A model generated the notes under the pieces. That model searched no databases, was not told the origin of the DNA, and worked only from the letters and a program-made list of their open reading frames with translations. DNA of 64,000 nt from Monoglobus pectinilyticus (GTDB taxonomy: Bacteria > Bacillota > Clostridia > Monoglobales > Monoglobaceae): the NCBI RefSeq assembly GCF_002874775.1, contig NZ_CP020991.1, positions 124,001-188,000 of the forward strand, given 5' to 3'. Numbering within the stretch: position 1 is the stretch's first letter; the number at the start of each line of letters is the position of its first letter. Positions 29,873-38,100 of the stretch are shown piece by piece. The position numbers and the translations under genes are program-made.

Positions 29873-30643
29873 ATGGAAAATGAAAATATAATAAAAAGTA
29901 ATACTGATATAATCGGTAATATACATTCTTTTGAAAGTATGGGAAGTGTTGACGGTCCCGGAATACGTTCTGTTGTTTTTTTTCAGGGATGCAGTTTAAG
30001 ATGCGCTTTTTGCCATAATCCTGATACTTGGGGAACCGAACCTAATAAAGTTATTACTACCGCTGATTTAATAAAAAAAATCCTGCGGTTTAAACCTTAT
30101 TATGATTCATCCGGCGGCGGTGTAACATTTTCTGGAGGCGAACCGCTTCTTCAGCCTGAATTCTTGCTTGACATATTAAAAAAATGCAAACAAAACAATA
30201 TCCATACTGCGTTGGACACATCCGGAGTAGGTCATAAAGGGGACAAAAAGTTCAGACCTGATTATAAAGAAATACTCAAATATACTGACCTGGTTTTGCT
30301 GGACGTTAAGCATACTCGTTCTGAAATGTATAAAGAGATTACTTGTGTAGATATGAGTTTTTTTATGGAATTTCTTGACACGCTCAATTCTTCAGATACG
30401 GATGTTTGGATAAGAGCTGTAATTATCCCCGGAATAAATGACAATATGGATTATATAAAAGAGTTAGAAAAATTTTCTAAAAATATTAATAATGTTAAGA
30501 AATTTGAACTTTTGCCGTATCATACTCTTGGAGTAAATAAATATAAAGAACTTGGTATTAAATATAGATTGGAAAAACTTCCTCCCATGGATAAGAAAAA
30601 AACAAAAGAGTGGGAAGGATTATTAAATAATTCATTAGTATAA
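29873..30643 (+). CDS. pflA: Pyruvate formate-lyase activating enzyme
   Basis: Radical SAM activase that makes the glycyl radical on PflB. Cluster motif C40-x3-C44-x2-C47 in GCSLRCAFCHNPDTW, then the SAM motif SGGGVTFSGGEP and the substrate-binding LLDVKH. 256 residues. AGGTGA precedes the ATG; 154 nt after pflB with a hairpin in between. It is the last recognised chromosomal protein gene before the tRNA junction. Confidence 0.95.
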   Translation: MENENIIKSNTDIIGNIHSFESMGSVDGPGIRSVVFFQGCSLRCAFCHNPDTWGTEPNKVITTADLIKKILRFKPYYDSSGGGVTFSGGEPLLQPEFLLDILKKCKQNNIHTALDTSGVGHKGDKKFRPDYKEILKYTDLVLLDVKHTRSEMYKEITCVDMSFFMEFLDTLNSSDTDVWIRAVIIPGINDNMDYIKELEKFSKNINNVKKFELLPYHTLGVNKYKELGIKYRLEKLPPMDKKKTKEWEGLLNNSLV

Positions 30644-30668
30644 AGTGTGATTTTTTTATATTTTCCAC

Positions 30669-30697
30669 TTGACAATAAAGGTCTTGTTGTATATAAT
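30669..30697 (+). promoter_or_regulatory. Consensus promoter of the tRNA-Arg region
   Basis: TTGACA (30669-30674), 17-nt spacer, TATAAT (30692-30697): both hexamers perfect. Transcription would start about 15 nt before the truncated tRNA at 30720 and continue into the intact tRNA at 30842. Confidence 0.85.
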
Positions 30698-30719
30698 TAA
30701 ACGGTTGATTATTTAATTT

Positions 30720-30758
30720 GCCCTCTTAGTTAAGTGGATATAACAAGCCCCTCCTAAG
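30720..30758 (+). pseudogene. Truncated tRNA-Arg(CCU), 5' half only
   Basis: GCCCTCT acceptor strand, TA, D arm GTTA/TAAC with loop AGTGGATA, the 5' side of the anticodon stem AGCCC and the loop CTCCTAA (anticodon CCT) plus one base G are all present. The 3' side of the anticodon stem, the variable loop, the T arm and the acceptor 3' strand are gone, replaced by unrelated sequence including a CGCCTTT/AAAGGCG hairpin (30775-30793). It sits right behind a perfect promoter, so it was a working gene. The break just 3' of the anticodon loop is a classic tyrosine-recombinase target. Confidence 0.8.
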
Positions 30759-30841
30759 AATATGTTATAACGACCGCCTTTCGGGCAAAGGCGATTGACA
30801 TTGAGTAAGTTTAAGACTAAAATTGAATAGATTTTAAAGAT

Positions 30842-30918
30842 GTTTCCGTAGCTCAGCTGGATAGAGCGACCGCCTCCTAAGCGGTAGGTCGGGTGTTCGA
30901 ATCACCTCGGGAACGCCA
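30842..30918 (+). tRNA. tRNA-Arg(CCT), intact, CCA encoded
   Basis: 77 nt cloverleaf. Acceptor GTTTCCG/CGGGAAC (one T-G), D arm AGCTCAGCTGGATAGAGC, anticodon stem ACCGC/GCGGT with loop CTCCTAA (anticodon CCT, reads AGG), T arm GGGTGTTCGAATCACCT-like, discriminator G and encoded CCA. Its sequence differs clearly from the truncated tRNA of the same anticodon 84 nt upstream, so the two are not tandem copies. Served by the promoter at 30669 if transcription reads through the remnant. Confidence 0.93.
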
Positions 30919-30925
30919 AAAACTC

Positions 30926-30967
30926 CGCCGGAAAACCCAGTAAAATCAAGGGTTTCCGGCGTTTTTT
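30926..30967 (+). terminator. Intrinsic terminator after tRNA-Arg
   Basis: CGCCGGAAAACCC (30926-30938) pairs with GGGTTTCCGGCG (30950-30961) with one bulged A, followed by six T. Strong GC stem directly behind the tRNA. Confidence 0.88.
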
Positions 30968-31006
30968 CATTTTTACGGAAAAAGTGAAAAATCGTAAAAT
31001 TCACAG

Positions 31007-31173
31007 ATTTTCATTAGCAAAATCTCCGTCAGCTAATGGAAATTAGGACGAATGTCGTCCGCCTTTCAGGTGAACGACTTGCTAATAAAAATTAGCAGGA
31101 TTTTCGCTATTTTGCTAATGAAAATGCCCTCTCTGCTAATGGCAGAAAAATTCGAGCAAAATTCCTGCTAATG
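31007..31173. repeat. Cluster of GCTAAT repeats at the element's left end
   Basis: Seven copies of GCTAAT or its complement in about 165 nt: 31013, 31032, 31081, 31091, 31114, 31135 and 31167. Two copies are extended to a 17-nt identical inverted pair, ATTTTGCTAATGAAAAT at 31109-31125 and its complement at 31007-31023; 31081-31096 is itself a dyad (GCTAAT-AAAA-ATTAGC). Placement just inside an element end suggests arm-type integrase or excisionase sites, or replication iterons. Confidence 0.75.
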
Positions 31174-31288
31174 AATAAGGCGTTCGTTACCCTGTTAATT
31201 CGTTCATTTAGGGGTGGTCAAGCGACAATCGCACACTACTTCTATGCCATTTCTTATTATATAATTGCGGTAACAGGAGGTGGTTGTT

Positions 31289-31468
31289 TTGAAAGAACAA
31301 AAATATCATTTATACCTTTCCAAGGACGAATACAGCGAAGTGCTGCAATCACTTATCCGTTTGAAGAACAGCCTGATAGCACAAGGCAGATACACGGACG
31401 CAGCAGATGATATTCTTTGCAAGGTGCTTTCAGCCAAGAAAAGAAAGTTCAAAATCAAATATATCTGA
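31289..31468 (+). CDS. Small element protein, paralog of the one at 55460
   Basis: 59 residues, KEQKYHLYLSKDEYSEVL... ending in AKKRKFKIKYI. No function known to me. Start is a TTG at 31289, set by AGGAGG at 31275-31280; no ATG is in a suitable place. The same plan (K-E-x-x-Y-H, a middle T-D-A-x-D-D, and a basic K-K-x-K-F-K end) occurs in the protein at 55460-55663 of the same element, so the two are homologous. A terminator follows after 8 nt. Confidence 0.7.
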   Translation: MKEQKYHLYLSKDEYSEVLQSLIRLKNSLIAQGRYTDAADDILCKVLSAKKRKFKIKYI

Positions 31469-31476
31469 ACACGAAT

Positions 31477-31508
31477 AAAGACCGCCTACACTTTTGTAAG
31501 CGGTCTTT
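31477..31508. terminator. Terminator between small gene and DUF3784 gene
   Basis: AAAGACCGC (31477-31485) pairs with GCGGTCTTT (31500-31508); the A/T-rich stem ends give U-rich tails on both strands. Sits between convergent genes. Confidence 0.75.
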
Positions 31509-31543
31509 GCTAATTTAGAGTAAGTTAGACAAACTGGAATTTA

Positions 31544-31765
31544 TTAGGCAAACAGAATAAGTGCAACACCTGTGATAAGCAGAACTATACCAACAACAAA
31601 CTCTATCATTCCCACTTTCTTTGCGTATTCTTCTTTCTTCCGACCGGCTTTGAAATCCGCCTCAAAACCGTTGATAAGATTGTATTTCTTTTTAAAGTAA
31701 ATGAAGTATCCAAACAGAAGGAATGCCAATCCCAGAACTACAGCCAATACCTTTAGGAATATCAT
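31544..31765 (-). CDS. DUF3784-like small membrane protein
   Basis: 73 residues with two membrane helices (about 3-22 and 52-71) joined by a basic cytoplasmic stretch KKKYNLINGFEADFKAGRK; the KKYNLINGF segment is typical of DUF3784. GGAGGTG precedes the ATG. It is the only gene in the element on the minus strand, set between the left-end repeats and the parA leader. Function unknown. Confidence 0.7.
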   Translation of the reverse strand: MIFLKVLAVVLGLAFLLFGYFIYFKKKYNLINGFEADFKAGRKKEEYAKKVGMIEFVVGIVLLITGVALILFA

Positions 31766-31955
31766 ATAAACACCTCCACAAAAAATTCAAATTTGTCTTT
31801 CTCTTAATTTCCTATTATACACCAAAATTATGAATATTTCTACCCGCCGTCTATTGACCTCAATTAAGAGGAAAGTAGGTGGCTTTTTTTGTTAGCAAAA
31901 AAATTTTCAAGAAATTTTGAAAAAACACCCCCCAAAAACGCTCTCCCATTTCAAA

Positions 31956-32349
31956 CAAGTGAAGGGGTTAATTCCGAGCCACGAAAAGGTCAGCCCTTTC
32001 ACTTGTATTTTGACAACTGAATAAACCATTCACTAAGACTTTAATTCTGATGATTTTAGCCACCTTATCGGGTACGCCGTGACTTCTGCATTGCAGAACA
32101 GCGAGAACTCCCGGTATAGGTAACAGGTTGCCCCTGTTACGGCGATGACAGTCAGAAGGATAATGATACTTCTCTACGGAGCTGGCGGAGTACCCGGCAG
32201 AGGTGAAATTCCTATGATACAGATTAGCAGTCTGTTCCTTAGTGACTTCCCGTGAGCTTATTGCTCGGCAAGGGGTGTTGAGAACAAATATTGCCCGACC
32301 GGTTAGGAAATGAGCCGGTCAAGTACATAGCCATACTGCGATGGCTATG
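31956..32349 (+). ncRNA. Structured leader region upstream of parA (candidate RNA element)
   Basis: Some 390 nt without an ORF but dense in stems: 31956-32005 (CAAGTGAAGGG/CCCTTTCACTTG), 32084-32098 (TTCTGC-ATT-GCAGAA), 32120-32140 (GTAACAGG/CCTGTTAC), GAGCTTATTGCTC, 32297-32320 (GACCGG/CCGGTC) and a perfect 9-bp stem at 32326-32349 ending 11 nt before the parA ribosome site. Long-range pairs CGGGTAC (32069) with GTACCCG (32190) and CGCCGT (32075) with ACGGCG (32139) are mutually competing, as in an RNA switch. Could instead be a DNA-level replication or partition site. Confidence 0.55.
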
Positions 32350-32375
32350 AATTTCACGAAAGGAGGACGCACAAA

Positions 32376-33200
32376 GTGTCGAACTGCAAAACGATTGCGA
32401 TATGCAATCAAAAAGGCGGAGTTGGAAAGACGACCACTACGGTAAACCTCGGCGTCGGTCTTGCAATGCAGGGAAAGAAAGTGCTGCTCATAGACGCAGA
32501 CCCACAGGGCGACTTAACCACTTGTCTCGGTTGGCAGGATACAGACAACTTGGGTATCACGCTTGCAACGAAACTCACAGATGTCATAAATGAAACGATG
32601 AATGACCCTACGGTCGGTATTCTGCACCACGACGAAGGTGTTGACCTTATTCCGGCAAACCTTGAGCTTTCAGCAATGGAGTTTAACCTTGTCAACGCAA
32701 TGAGCAGAGAGACGGCATTGAGAAACTATCTCAGCGAAGTGAAGGAGAAATACGACTATATCTTAATAGATTGTATGCCTTCCCTCGGAATGGTAACAAT
32801 CAATGCTCTATCTGCGGCAGACAGCGTAATAATTCCTGTTCAGGCTCAGTATTTACCGGCAAAAGGTATGACGCAGCTTGTTCAGACCATTTCACGAGTT
32901 AAGAAGCGTATCAATCCGGGCTTAAAGATTGACGGTATGCTTCTCACTTTGGTGGATAGCCGTACCAACCTCGCCAAAAGCACGGTAGAAGCTCTGAGAG
33001 AGAACTTCGGTAGTCAAATCAAGATGTATCGAACATATATCCCGATTGCCGTAAAAGCCGCAGAGACTTCTTCCAAAGGCAAGAGCATTTTTGCCTACGA
33101 ACCGGGCAGCACGGTGTCAAAAGCGTACACCGAATTTACAAAGGAGGTGTTAGCCGATGGCAGGAAGAAAGAGCGACTTCACTCTCACGAAGCTCGATGA
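32376..33200 (+). CDS. parA: ParA/Soj-family ATPase
   Basis: Deviant Walker A ATPase that, with ParB, positions or stabilises the element, and in related elements may help regulate transfer. KGGVGKTTT at residues 13-21, then LIDADPQGDLT and the Walker B-like YILIDCMPSLG. 274 residues. Start is GTG with AGGAGG 9 nt upstream at 32361-32366. Its last 44 nt overlap parB. Located behind a 390-nt structured leader. Confidence 0.92.
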   Translation: MSNCKTIAICNQKGGVGKTTTTVNLGVGLAMQGKKVLLIDADPQGDLTTCLGWQDTDNLGITLATKLTDVINETMNDPTVGILHHDEGVDLIPANLELSAMEFNLVNAMSRETALRNYLSEVKEKYDYILIDCMPSLGMVTINALSAADSVIIPVQAQYLPAKGMTQLVQTISRVKKRINPGLKIDGMLLTLVDSRTNLAKSTVEALRENFGSQIKMYRTYIPIAVKAAETSSKGKSIFAYEPGSTVSKAYTEFTKEVLADGRKKERLHSHEAR

Positions 33201-34101
33201 CTTATTCTCGACGCAGGAACAGAGAGATGAAGAAAAACTTTCAAAAATCCGAGATATTCCCTTGACTGAGATTGACGATTTCCCCGACCACCCTTTTAAG
33301 GTGCGTGATGACGAGGATATGGCACAGCTCATTGAGAGTATTAAGGAACGAGGGGTAATCACTCCGGCGACGGTAAGGCAGAAAGAGGACGGCAGATACG
33401 AACTCATATCGGGACACAGACGAAAGCGAGCCTGTGAGCTTGCCGGGTTTGATACTCTCCGTTGTGAGGTCGTTGAACTGAACCGAGACGAAGCCACGAT
33501 TTTAATGGTTGAGAGCAACTACCAAAGGTCGCAGATACTTCCCTCGGAAAAAGCCTATGCCTACAAAATGCGTTTGGAAGCATTGAGCAGACAAGGCAAA
33601 AGAACAGACCTAACTTCCGACCCAGTGGGTTGGAAGTCAAGCGGAAAAGAAACAGCACAACTAATTGGAGAGCAGTCGGGTGACAGTCAAACCCAAGTTC
33701 GCAGATATATTCGCCTTACAAACCTTGTTCCCGAACTTTTGGAATATGTTGATGAGGGGCGAATTAAAATGCGACCGGCGGTTGAATTGTCTTTTCTCGA
33801 TGAGGACAGTCAGCGTGATGTGGTTGATGAAATCGACCTGAACGACGCAACCCCGTCCCACGACCAAACAATCCGTATGCGAAAGTTCTTTGAGGAGGGC
33901 AAGCTCACAACCGAAGCAATCCAAGCGATTATGTCGGAGGAAAAACCAAACCAAAGGGAGAAAATTGTTTTGAGGGGCGATAGGGTTCGACAGCTTATCC
34001 CGAAGAATATTCCCATAAGCCAAACGGAGGATTTTGTGTGCAAGGCATTGGAGCATTACAACAAGTTTCTGCGAAGCAGAGCCGACCGTGACAGCCGATA
34101 G
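33157..34101 (+). CDS. parB: ParB/Spo0J-family DNA-binding protein
   Basis: 314 residues. N-terminal ParB domain with the CTPase-type motif SGHRRKRAC and the preceding ITPATVRQ, ESNYQRSQILPSEKAYAY, then the helix-turn-helix that reads parS-like sites and a C-terminal dimer region. AAGGAGG lies 12 nt upstream, inside parA; 44-nt overlap with parA in another frame implies coupled translation. No chromosomal-type parS palindrome is seen nearby, so the target site is unknown. Confidence 0.9.
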   Translation: MAGRKSDFTLTKLDDLFSTQEQRDEEKLSKIRDIPLTEIDDFPDHPFKVRDDEDMAQLIESIKERGVITPATVRQKEDGRYELISGHRRKRACELAGFDTLRCEVVELNRDEATILMVESNYQRSQILPSEKAYAYKMRLEALSRQGKRTDLTSDPVGWKSSGKETAQLIGEQSGDSQTQVRRYIRLTNLVPELLEYVDEGRIKMRPAVELSFLDEDSQRDVVDEIDLNDATPSHDQTIRMRKFFEEGKLTTEAIQAIMSEEKPNQREKIVLRGDRVRQLIPKNIPISQTEDFVCKALEHYNKFLRSRADRDSR

Positions 34102-34334
34102 CCTTCCCCCTTTCTCACACTCTAACCCCTATATATACCGGCTATTAACCTGCTGAAAAATATACTCTATCTCCCTTGAGTATATCTATCTCTAATAACA
34201 TATAGCTGTCTATAAAAGGGTTCGCACATTTGGAGCAAAAGCAAAATGTCTGCTACGATAAAAAGTTCAGCCAATCGCACCTTTGATGTTTTGACCGGTT
34301 TTGATTACGATTAAGGCAGAAAGGAGCGATGGAT
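34102..34334 (+). promoter_or_regulatory. AT-rich gap with ATATACTC dyad, probable promoter region
   Basis: 233 nt without a gene. It holds a perfect 8-bp inverted repeat ATATACTC/GAGTATAT (34160-34185) with a pyrimidine-rich 10-nt centre. No promoter with both hexamers is convincing. Serves as the leader of the lipoprotein and adhesin genes. Confidence 0.45.
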
Positions 34335-35039
34335 ATGAAAAACAGGCTGATACCTTGTGTTCTTGCCTGCCTGATGATTTTCCTCGTAGGTTGTAACGGT
34401 AACACAGCCAAAGAAGCTGCACAGGAGATTACGAAAACAGAGACTTCTTTTCCGGCTGGTAATACCGAAACAGATTCTCAGGAAGAAACGGCAGAAGAAC
34501 CGGAAAGCACGACAGTTCAGGAAGAAACACCGATTACGGCAGAAGAAAGCCAATCAACCGCTGAAAGGCAGACGGTTGCGACTGTTCAGACAAAACCGGC
34601 GGAAGAAAAAACGGCTGATACTCCTGCAACCGAAAAGCCAAAGGCAGAGCCACCGAAGCAGACAACCACGCAGGCTGAACCCGAAAAACAAACGGAACAG
34701 CCAAAAGAACAGACAACTGCCGAACAAAAGCCGGTTGAAAAACCGACTGAAAAGCCGGCAGAACCGAAACCGACAGAGCCGCACAAGCAGACATTCGATG
34801 TCAGCCCTTATGTTAGTTACGCAAAAGAGTATGCGGTAAGCATAGGGCTTTCTCTTGACATCACGGCGACAGAATGTTGGGACAACCCCATATCCGCAAA
34901 TCCTAACCGAAGCGGTATCAAGTCTGATATTGAAAGCAGACTGAACCGATACAAGAACAGCGAGGGTTTTACCGCTGTGTGGATATGGACAGAAAAGCTA
35001 TCCGATACGGATTACAACATCTATATCGGCTACTGCTAA
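34335..35039 (+). CDS. Element-encoded lipoprotein with Thr/Glu/Pro/Lys-rich stalk
   Basis: 234 residues. Signal peptide with lipobox FLVGC; then a ~120-residue low-complexity stalk rich in T, E, P, K, Q (repeats of the type EKPTEKPAEPKPTEP); then a ~75-residue globular C-terminal domain from SPYVSYAKEYAVSIGLSLDI to the end, with ECWDNPI. ATG 34335 chosen because AAAGGAG is 9 nt upstream; the earlier ATG at 34329 is too close. The stalk should lift the small domain through the cell wall. Placed directly before the adhesin; function unknown, perhaps surface or entry exclusion. Confidence 0.75.
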   Translation: MKNRLIPCVLACLMIFLVGCNGNTAKEAAQEITKTETSFPAGNTETDSQEETAEEPESTTVQEETPITAEESQSTAERQTVATVQTKPAEEKTADTPATEKPKAEPPKQTTTQAEPEKQTEQPKEQTTAEQKPVEKPTEKPAEPKPTEPHKQTFDVSPYVSYAKEYAVSIGLSLDITATECWDNPISANPNRSGIKSDIESRLNRYKNSEGFTAVWIWTEKLSDTDYNIYIGYC

Positions 35040-35109
35040 AACAAAATAATTTTAAGCGGACGCACTGAGTAAAATCGGTGCGTTTTTGCATTTCAAGGAG
35101 GAAAACGCA

Positions 35110-38100
35110 ATGGTTAAAACAAAATTCAAGAAAGCCGTCTCGCTTATGTTGGCGGCGGTTATGAGCCTTACTGCTTTTACGGGCATTGGGGCAACGACAG
35201 CCTTTGCAGCCGTAGGAGAAAAAGCCGATGTGTACCTCGTCGATTATCCCCGAAGCGGAGATACCAATAACAACGGCGAATGGGGACACGGCAATCTCAA
35301 CTATATGAACGGTTGGAAAGGCTTGTCCACAAAATATACAGGACTTCGTGCAATGGGTTCGTATTCGGGCAATATTGCCTACTGTATTGAACCGGGTACA
35401 GGTCAGCGGACTGGAGATACTCTCACCGAAAAGGACGAGAACTTCTTTAATAACATCAGCCCGAACGGAACGATTTCCGGCGATGACATTCGCCTGCTTA
35501 TCGGTCGTATCTTGCAGTACGGCTACCGTGGAGGTATTTCGACAAGCTGGAAGTCGCAGAATGAAAGCGACGCAAACTGCATCGCACACGCTTATGCCAC
35601 TCAGATTTTGATTTGGGAAACGATTGTCGGAGAAAGAGACGCAGGCTTTAATCACGTTTCTACCAGCGGATACAATGCCGTGCTTGAATGTGTAAGCACT
35701 GCACACCCACTCCGCAGTAAAATCTTGTCGTACTACAACAGTATGGTAACAAGTGTTCAGAATCACACCAAAGTGCCGAGCTTCTGCACAAGGTCAAGCG
35801 GTTCTGCAAAGGTAAACGAGCTTGAATGGAACGGAAGCAAGTATGTTGCTACTCTCACCGATACAAACGGTGTGCTTGGCAATTACAACTTCTCGGCAAA
35901 CATTGACGGGGTTTCTTTCTCTGTCAGCGGAAACAAATTGACTGTTTCGATGGAGAAAGCTCCGAGCAAGGAATTTACCATCACAGCCGCAAAAAAGAAC
36001 GGTGTCCGCAGAGGTGTTGTCGTATGGTCTGACGGTATCCATCAGAACGGAAACGGCATTCAGGATGTGGTCACTTATGCTCAGGAGGTCAGTGACCCTG
36101 TCAGCGGCTTTGTCAAAATGAAGGTAAGCTACGGCTCTTGTCAGATTGTAAAGACAAGTGAGGACGGAAAGGTTGACGGCATTCAGTTTACCATAAGCGG
36201 TAACGGTGTCAATCAGACTGTAACAACCGCAAACGGCGGTAAATTCCAACTGGATAACCTTATGCCCGGTGTTTACACGGTAACAGAACAGTCTATCGAC
36301 AAATATGTTCCGCAGGAGGTTCACAGAGTAACTGTTGTTGCCGGTCAGGTGTCAAAGGTCAATTTCAATAATGTTCTCAAAAGAGGTAATCTTCAGGTCA
36401 TCAAATCTTCTGAGGATAACTTGGTTGAGGGCGTTACCTTCCATCTTTACGGCACATCTCTTTCCGGTATTGCTGTCGATGAGTATGCCGTGACAGATAA
36501 GAACGGTGTTGCTTCTTTTGATGATGTGCTTATCAGCGGCACTACCCCATACACCATTGAGGAAGTGGATACCGCAATCCGTTATGTTGTGCCTGCAAAT
36601 CAGACCGCACCGATTAACTGGAAAGAAGTAACCACAAGAAACTTCACGAACATTCTCAAAAAGTTCAGCGTAACCGTAACAAAGAGCGACCGAGAGGAAG
36701 GCACACCGCAGGGCGACGCTACCCTTGCCGGAGCAGTTTACGGTATCTATAAAGGCGAAACCCTTGTGGACAAGTATGTGACGGATAAGAACGGGCAGTT
36801 TACCACAAAGGAATATGTCTGTGATAATGACTGGACAATCCGTGAAATCACGCCGTCCGAGGGTTATCTGCTTGATACGACTGTTCACAAGGTCGGTGCT
36901 GAACCGCAGCTTTATACGGTGGAACACAATCAGACAGCAAATGATGTTACCGAACAGGTTATGAAAGGCAATATCGCCATTATCAAGCACACCGATGACG
37001 GCGAAACTCAGATTGAAACACCGGAAAACGGAGCAACCTTTGAAATCTATCTCAAATCTTCCGGCAGTTTTGACGCAGCAGAAGAAGATGAAAGAGATGT
37101 CATTGTCTGTGATGAAAACGGTTTCGGGCAGACAAAGGATATGCCTTACGGCGTATATACCGTTCATCAGACCTCCGGTTGGGAAGGTCGTGAGCTGATG
37201 AAGAACTTTGATGTGTTCATTGCTCAGGACGGACAGACCTACCGCTATCTTATCAACAACGCAAACTTTGAAAGCTATATCAAGGTTGTCAAGGTGGACG
37301 CAGAAAGCGGTAAAAACATTCCTTATGCCGGTGCAGGCTTCAAAATCTTTGACCCTGACGGCAATCAGGTAACAATGACCTTCACTTATCCTACTCCGAC
37401 AACGATTGATACTTTCTACACCGACGCAAACGGACAGCTTGTGACACCGGAAAAACTGGAATACGGCAAGGGATATTCTCTTGTAGAAGTTCAGGCTCCT
37501 TACGGATATGTGCTTGACAGCACACCGGTGTACTTTGATGTGGCAGAGGAACATTCTTCCGATGAGGGTGGTATTACCGTGATTAAGGTCGATAAGCCTA
37601 ATATGGCACAGAAAGGTACAGTCAGCATTGAAAAGACCGGCGAGGTGTTTTCAGGGGTAAATATCTCCGGCGTGGAAAACGCCGATGTGATTTATCAGCC
37701 TGTCTATGAAGTGAAAGGTCTTGCAGGTGCAGTTTATGAGATTAGCGCAGCAGAAGATATTATCACTCCCGACGGTACACTCCGTTATGCAAAGGGCGAG
37801 GTAGTAGATACTGTTACCACAGATGAAAACGGACTTGCCAAGAGTAAGGAGCTTTATCTCGGAAAATATACGGTGGTTGAAATTACTGCACCGGAGGGTA
37901 TGGTCATCAACAAAGAAGCTCACGATGTTGAGCTGACTTATGCCGGTCAGGAAGTGTCTGTAACCGAAACCGCCACAAGCTTTGTAAACGACAGGCAGAA
38001 AGTAGCGGTAAGTCTTGAAAAGACTATTGAAAAGAACGACATCTTCAATATCGGCAACGGCGATGAAATGAAGAATATCAGCTTCGGACTTTTCGCCGCA

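Noticed and set aside
30759-30841. Possible 3' half or second tRNA after the truncated tRNA-Arg
   Set aside because: The stretch has a CGCCTTT/AAAGGCG hairpin and a GTTATAAC similar to a D arm, but no T arm, no matching acceptor strand and no U33 in the loop. It cannot complete the tRNA.
31171-31410. 79-codon open frame at the element's left end
   Set aside because: It starts inside the GCTAAT repeat cluster without a good ribosome site and runs out of frame through the better-supported gene at 31289.
32190-32225. Short match to a 16S rRNA-like string (AGAGGTGAAATT) in the parA leader
   Set aside because: Only about 12 nt resemble the rRNA; the flanks do not, so it is chance.
30919-34335. 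Canonical parS site for the element's ParB
   Set aside because: No TGTTTCACGTGAAACA-like palindrome was found near parAB or in the leader.
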